Assembly (NCBI GenBank): GCA_023411115.1 | Contig: JAEYPF010000002.1 | Span: 1-64,000, forward strand | Length of the DNA: 64,000 bases | From: Methanobacteriota archaeon | GTDB taxonomy: Archaea > Methanobacteriota > Methanobacteria > Methanobacteriales > Methanobacteriaceae | Direction of reading: 5' to 3' | Translations under genes and position numbers: made by a program | Part shown: piece by piece, positions 60,202 to 64,000 of the stretch | Layout of the letters: each line of letters opens with the position of its first letter | Numbering within the stretch: the first letter of the stretch is position 1 | Notes under the pieces: generated by a model | What the model was told of the DNA's origin: nothing | What the model saw: the letters and a program-made list of their open reading frames with translations, nothing else | Databases searched by the model: none

Positions 60202-60402
60202 ATGGTAGACCAACACAAACATTGTCCTATATGCGGAACTCCCATTCCTATGAATGAAAGATTCTGCTCTCCAAAATGCGAAAATACATATACAGAAAGG
60301 GCCAGAAAAGTCATGAAGACACGGAGAACATTTTTTATAATATTTGCAATAATTATTATAATTTATATTCTGTACGTCTTTAGAGGAATGATATTCCATT
60401 AA
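60202..60402 (+). CDS. Small zinc-ribbon membrane protein (DUF2116-like)
   Basis: 66 residues. HCPICGTPIPMNERFCSPKCENTY is a zinc ribbon; it is followed by one membrane helix (TFFIIFAIIIIIYILYVF). Such small proteins are frequent in methanogens and unknown in function. ATG 60202 has GAGGTG upstream; an in-frame start at 60157 is not favoured. Confidence 0.8.
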   Translation: MVDQHKHCPICGTPIPMNERFCSPKCENTYTERARKVMKTRRTFFIIFAIIIIIYILYVFRGMIFH

Positions 60403-60449
60403 TTCCCTTTAATTTTTTATTTAGAAATATTTTAAAGACATATTTGATG

Positions 60450-61007
60450 TTATTTTTTTTTTAATTTCCTTGAAATCATTTTAATTATTCCATTCCTGAT
60501 ATCATTGGTTCTGATGAATTTAAATCCGATTATACGAGATAAACCAAATATTATCAAATAAATTCCTACTATCGATCCAAGGTAAACTGGATTATGGACC
60601 AGATTACCTATGACTATATAAACAATGCCCAGTATTATTCCAAGGATACCTAATATTCTATATTTATTCTCTTTTTCGTAAAATAAAGCAAATATACCTG
60701 ATGATATGGCTAAAACAGCTGTTAAATAATATAAAATACTAACCACATATGCATAGTAGTAAATACTGGTAAATCTATTGAAAGCCGAGTATATAAGTAA
60801 AATACCAAATAAAAGCATTATTACTCCTATTATCTTACTGGAATTCATTTTCTTTTTACTGGAAGTTATCAAATAGATACTTAAAAGTAATGTAGAAATT
60901 CCTGCAACCTTACTTGCTGTTTCAACGCTTGAAATTGGATATATAAATGCAAAAATGCCTATTATTATAGATACAATACCTAAAATTAAATTTCTTATTG
61001 AGATCAT
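60450..61007 (-). CDS. DUF308-like polytopic membrane protein
   Basis: 185 residues with about six hydrophobic helices in three pairs; segments such as LILGIVSIIIGIFAFIYP, IGVIMLLFGILLIYS and LGIIIGIVYIVIGNL-like repeats match HdeD/DUF308-type proteins. The C-terminus is basic (RKLKKK). The function is unknown. It is a single gene. Confidence 0.7.
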   Translation of the reverse strand: MISIRNLILGIVSIIIGIFAFIYPISSVETASKVAGISTLLLSIYLITSSKKKMNSSKIIGVIMLLFGILLIYSAFNRFTSIYYYAYVVSILYYLTAVLAISSGIFALFYEKENKYRILGILGIILGIVYIVIGNLVHNPVYLGSIVGIYLIIFGLSRIIGFKFIRTNDIRNGIIKMISRKLKKK

Positions 61008-61163
61008 CAGATCATGCCTCTAAAATTGGCTCAATTATAATTTTAGGCAATGATTATTAATAAATATTGATTATTTTTCATAAATGAAATTTTTAGATAG
61101 AATTAATTGTGTCAAATAAACTAAAATTAGAATTTTTAATTAAAAATAAATAATTAAGTGCAA

Positions 61164-62099
61164 CTATAAAGTTACACCCATGTCAAGCTGTTCTGTAAGC
61201 TCTTTGTATCTGTTACGGATGGTTACTTCAGTTACACCCGCAATGTCTGCAACATCTCTTTGAGTTTTTCTCTCACCAAGAAGTACAGATGCAATGTATA
61301 AAGCTGCTGCTGCAACTCCTGTTGGTCCTCTACCAGATGTAAGGCCTTTTTCCATTGCTTTTTCGATTATTTCAATAGCTTTTGATTGTACTTCCCCAGA
61401 TAAGCTTAATTCACTTGCAAACCTTGGTACGTAATCTACCGGAGATGTTGGTGGTAATTTTATGTTAAGTTCACGTGTTAAGAACCTGTAGGTCCTTCCA
61501 ACCTCTTTTTTACTTACGCGAGAAACTTCTGCAATCTCATCAAGAGTTCTTGGAACGTTACATCGTCTGCACGCAGCATATAATGAAGCTGCAACCACTC
61601 CTTCTATACTCCTTCCCCTTATGAGTTTGTTTTCAACAGCACTTCTGTAAACAACTGAAGCTGCCTCTCTTACACTCCTAGGTAAACCTAGTCTTGAAGA
61701 ATCTCTATCAAGTTCGCTTAAAGCAAACGCGAGGTTTCTTTCTGTAGCACCAGAAATCCTTATCTTTCTCTGCCATTTTCTTAAACGGTACCATTGAGCA
61801 CGGTTTCTTGCAGGGATATCCCTACCATAGATGTCCTTGTTCCTCCAATCGATCATGGTACTTAGACCTTTATCGTGGATGGTATAAGTTATTGGAGCAC
61901 CTACCCTTGTTCTTTTGTCCCTTTGCTCATGGTCAAATGCTCTCCATTCTGGTCCCATATCAACTAAATTATCATCTATAACCAGACCGCACGCACCGCA
62001 GACAATTTCCCCACGTTCGTGATCGTTAATGAGTTTTTCAGAATCGCATTCTGGGCATTTTGTTTCGACTTTTTCGATTTCTGAAACGTCGTATTTCAT
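61164..62099 (-). CDS. tfb: Transcription initiation factor TFB
   Basis: The N-terminal zinc ribbon has C15, C18, C34 and C37. The B-reader/linker is followed by two cyclin folds, the second ending DIAGVTEVTIRNRYKEL. It recruits RNA polymerase to TBP-TATA. ATG 62099 overlaps the gar1 stop as ATGA. The GTG at 62126 is in the gar1 gene and unlikely. Length 311 aa. One TFB copy is seen in this window. Confidence 0.95.
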   Translation of the reverse strand: MKYDVSEIEKVETKCPECDSEKLINDHERGEIVCGACGLVIDDNLVDMGPEWRAFDHEQRDKRTRVGAPITYTIHDKGLSTMIDWRNKDIYGRDIPARNRAQWYRLRKWQRKIRISGATERNLAFALSELDRDSSRLGLPRSVREAASVVYRSAVENKLIRGRSIEGVVAASLYAACRRCNVPRTLDEIAEVSRVSKKEVGRTYRFLTRELNIKLPPTSPVDYVPRFASELSLSGEVQSKAIEIIEKAMEKGLTSGRGPTGVAAAALYIASVLLGERKTQRDVADIAGVTEVTIRNRYKELTEQLDMGVTL

Positions 62100-62362
62100 C
62101 TTTTCTTTCGTTTTTTCCGCCCCCACTTTTTTATAGGTTTTGATGATACAAACAAAGTCTCTCCAACTCGCTTTTCAAAATTTACAGAGTTTTTTGCATA
62201 AACCTTTACTGAGATATATGGCTTTTTTGTAGGTCCAAAGACATCATGAACAGTTCCAATTCTTTTTTTATCTGAAGTAAAAACAGGTAGTCCAAAACCA
62301 GGTGTCTTATCGGATCTTAAGATGATCTTCCCTTTGTTGGAGATATGTGAGATTGTTCCCAA
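62096..62362 (-). CDS. gar1: H/ACA RNA-protein component Gar1
   Basis: An 88-residue protein: GTISHISNKGKIILRS, TPGFGLPVFTSDKKRIGTVHDVFGPTKKPYISVKV match Gar1/Naf1 SH3-like barrels, ending in a basic tail (KKWGRKKRKKR). It supports the pseudouridylating H/ACA RNP. The TTG at 62362 is the likely start. A TATA-like AATATATAAAA (62391-62401) lies close upstream, so the mRNA leader is very short. It is translationally coupled to TFB. Confidence 0.9.
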   Translation of the reverse strand: MGTISHISNKGKIILRSDKTPGFGLPVFTSDKKRIGTVHDVFGPTKKPYISVKVYAKNSVNFEKRVGETLFVSSKPIKKWGRKKRKKR

Positions 62363-62699
62363 TTTTTTCAGTTTATCATCAACCGATAATTTTATATATT
62401 ATTATAGTGTGAGGAGGTTATATATAAAGCTTTCGATATTTTTAAATAATAAAGAACAACCTATAATATAAGTATTTTGAATTAATTTTCCCAGTCTTTT
62501 ATCGTAAAACTTAAATAATGTTTAGTAATGTAAATTATTAATCTAATTATTAACTCAAATACTGAACCATCAGGCGCAAGTGTTCGAAGGCCAAAAAAAC
62601 TTATGTTTTTTGATTTCGAGCAAAAATTAAGGATTTTGATAAATACTTTCAAAATTATTCTTTTTAATCAATTTAGGACAGTACTTAACCATAAAAGGA
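62363..62699. other. Intergenic region between the UPF0104 gene and gar1
   Basis: About 340 bp. It contains the gar1 TATA element and, at 62592-62612, a degenerate member of the hairpin family (CAAAAAAAC/GTTTTTTG with one bulge) preceded by GTTCGAAGGCC. No gene was found. Confidence 0.5.
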
Positions 62700-63767
62700 T
62701 TATGTATGGGCTGTTGAATTCTCTTTTTTGTTCTTATATTTTTTCCCGAAATAGAATGTAGTAACGGCTCCAATAAAGGTAGGTATAATATAATTAACCA
62801 CACGATCTAACAAAGACACCGCAATGACTACATCTGGAGAAACACCTACTGGAAGGAAAAGAGCAACCATTACACCTTCACGGATACCAAGAGATCCTGG
62901 TATCGTTGGAAGTATAGAAACTACAAAAGAAACTGTATAAATAATTACAACAGGTAAAAGAGGAGGATAATAGCCTATAGCTGCAAAAGTAAGATAAAAA
63001 CGCAAATTATCAAGTCCCCACATTAAAAATGAAATGGAAATTCCCACAATAAACATCCTGTGATCCCTTAAAACTCCCTGAAAACCTGTAGTAAAGCTTT
63101 CAATATATCCTATTAATTTATCACTGACGTAACTGAAAGAAACATCTCTAGATGTTAATTTTTTCGCAAACGGATATATTCGCTTTGCAACAGAAATAAC
63201 AAGACGAACAGCGACTTCTTTTTTGTAACCAACATATATCATCAATCCAAAGACAATTATAATTAGAAAAATCACGATACTGATTATTAAACTAGTCCAG
63301 AATCCAATATTCAATGTGAATATCAGGTATACAGTAAGTGTTGATACTAATACAAAGGGAAAAAATTCAAAAACTCTATCTGTAGTGGTAGATGCAAATC
63401 CAATTTCAAATGGGACATTTTCAAACTTATCAAGAAGATATGCACGTAATGGTTCGCCTCCAGCTGCACCGGGGGTAACATTGTTCCCAAAAAGGCTTGT
63501 AAACAGCATTAAAAAGAGTTGTTTAAATTTAGGCGAATGGTGAAGGATATCTAAAATTAATCTCCACCTTAAGGTCCATATAAGCAGTACAATCAGTTCT
63601 AAAACCAATGTAATGAACATTATTTTCCAGTCAGTATGGCTTAAAACATTTAAAATTTCATTTAAACCTATAAAAAAGGATACTAAAAATATAATGAATA
63701 GGCCGGCAGCAAATGAGATTACAATCTCCAGTTTATGGCTTTTTATAAATTCAGTAGTGTTCTGCAT
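62700..63767 (-). CDS. UPF0104 flippase-like membrane protein
   Basis: A polytopic protein with about eight membrane helices and the lysylphosphatidylglycerol-synthase TM (LPG_synthase_TM) signature. LFGNNVTPGAAGGEPLRAYLL is the conserved motif of the family, and PTIPGSLGIREGVMVALFL closes it. Members act as lipid or polyprenyl-sugar flippases or accompany synthesis enzymes. It is the last gene in the window, on the minus strand. Confidence 0.85.
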   Translation of the reverse strand: MQNTTEFIKSHKLEIVISFAAGLFIIFLVSFFIGLNEILNVLSHTDWKIMFITLVLELIVLLIWTLRWRLILDILHHSPKFKQLFLMLFTSLFGNNVTPGAAGGEPLRAYLLDKFENVPFEIGFASTTTDRVFEFFPFVLVSTLTVYLIFTLNIGFWTSLIISIVIFLIIIVFGLMIYVGYKKEVAVRLVISVAKRIYPFAKKLTSRDVSFSYVSDKLIGYIESFTTGFQGVLRDHRMFIVGISISFLMWGLDNLRFYLTFAAIGYYPPLLPVVIIYTVSFVVSILPTIPGSLGIREGVMVALFLPVGVSPDVVIAVSLLDRVVNYIIPTFIGAVTTFYFGKKYKNKKENSTAHT

Positions 63768-64000
63768 GTTAAATCCCTACTAACCTAAAATAAGCATTAA
63801 TTTTTCACATCATGAATATGGTACAATCATTTATTTAAAGTATGTGATGTGGGATGTTATAAAGGTTTTTCAAATAATAAGTCGAATTAGCACCACAATT
63901 TAATTAATACACGACTGCATGTAATATATTAACAATGAAACTAAAATGATGACATATCTCATTAGATTTTTTATTTTAATCCAAGTATATTTGATAGAGG
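63768..64000. other. Intergenic region at the window end
   Basis: AT-rich; no gene, RNA or repeat recognised. It should contain the promoter of the UPF0104 gene. Confidence 0.5.

Overview
The window is chromosomal DNA from a hydrogenotrophic methanogen of the Methanobacteriales, most likely Methanobacterium or a close relative. The evidence is: very AT-rich intergenic DNA with TATA-type archaeal promoters; archaeal information-processing genes (TFB, aRF1, aIF5A, Gar1, PAN, KEOPS Cgi121, MBF1); methanogen-specific genes (F430 synthesis cfbA and cfbE, hydrogenase protease hycI, NikR, DUF356, DUF447, UPF0280, UPF0282); and a pseudomurein precursor gene set (CarB-like ATP-grasp, MraY-like, MurE-like). 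There is no transposase, integrase, phage gene or CRISPR array.

Layout. 1-130: two tandem tRNA-Gly genes. 0.3-3.3 kb: CBS protein, NikR, a PRMT-like methyltransferase overlapping hycI, and an AhpD-like protein. 3.4-9.6 kb: a co-directional cell-wall block (ATP-grasp, MraY-like, pMurE) followed by two exported proteins, one with a POTRA-like segment, and DUF356. 9.6-14.4 kb: membrane and metal genes (zinc ribbon, VTT/DedA, Dps-like thioferritin, ZIP) and PAN; a hairpin array and a C/D box sRNA lie between ZIP and PAN. 14.8-23.9 kb: housekeeping genes (MBF1, UPF0280, geranylgeranyl reductase, Trm-G10-type methylase, citramalate synthase, Cgi121, DegT-like, Nre repair protein with a PIP box). 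24-34 kb: an accessory block of small enzymes (esterase, SGNH, GrpB, two GNATs, cupin, two metallo-beta-lactamase-fold proteins, isochorismatase-like), a TetR-linked redox operon and a MarR-GNAT pair, each with a visible palindromic operator. 34-41 kb: the two GMP synthetase subunits flanking cell-surface/glycan membrane proteins. 41-47 kb: DUF447, a REC-histidine kinase, UPF0282, adenine deaminase, and a second geranylgeranyl-reductase-like protein whose promoter carries three TTAGG-N4-CCTAA boxes. 47.7-57.8 kb: cfbA, an LOR/SDH-type ornithine cyclodeaminase candidate, then agmatinase, aIF5A and pyruvoyl arginine decarboxylase (the polyamine/hypusine route), an IMPase/FBPase overlapping NAD kinase, cfbE, hemC, a Gfo/Idh oxidoreductase and a PyrE-like regulator. 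57.9-63.8 kb: aRF1, UMP kinase, small membrane proteins, TFB-Gar1, and a UPF0104 flippase-like protein.

Themes. Nickel and tetrapyrrole functions recur (NikR, HycI, CfbA, HemC, CfbE). PdaD, SpeB and aIF5A supply and use polyamine in one stretch. Starts are often preceded by a GTGAT-type Shine-Dalgarno 3-5 nt upstream, which settles several start codons.

The most unusual signal is a dispersed family of near-perfect hairpins, mostly with 3-nt loops. They occur singly or strung together in arrays of two to seven in intergenic and leader DNA; one lies inside a methyltransferase gene and one overlaps a stop codon. Stem sequences differ from hairpin to hairpin while pairing is kept, and short linker modules recur. 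I do not recognise a described family that fits.
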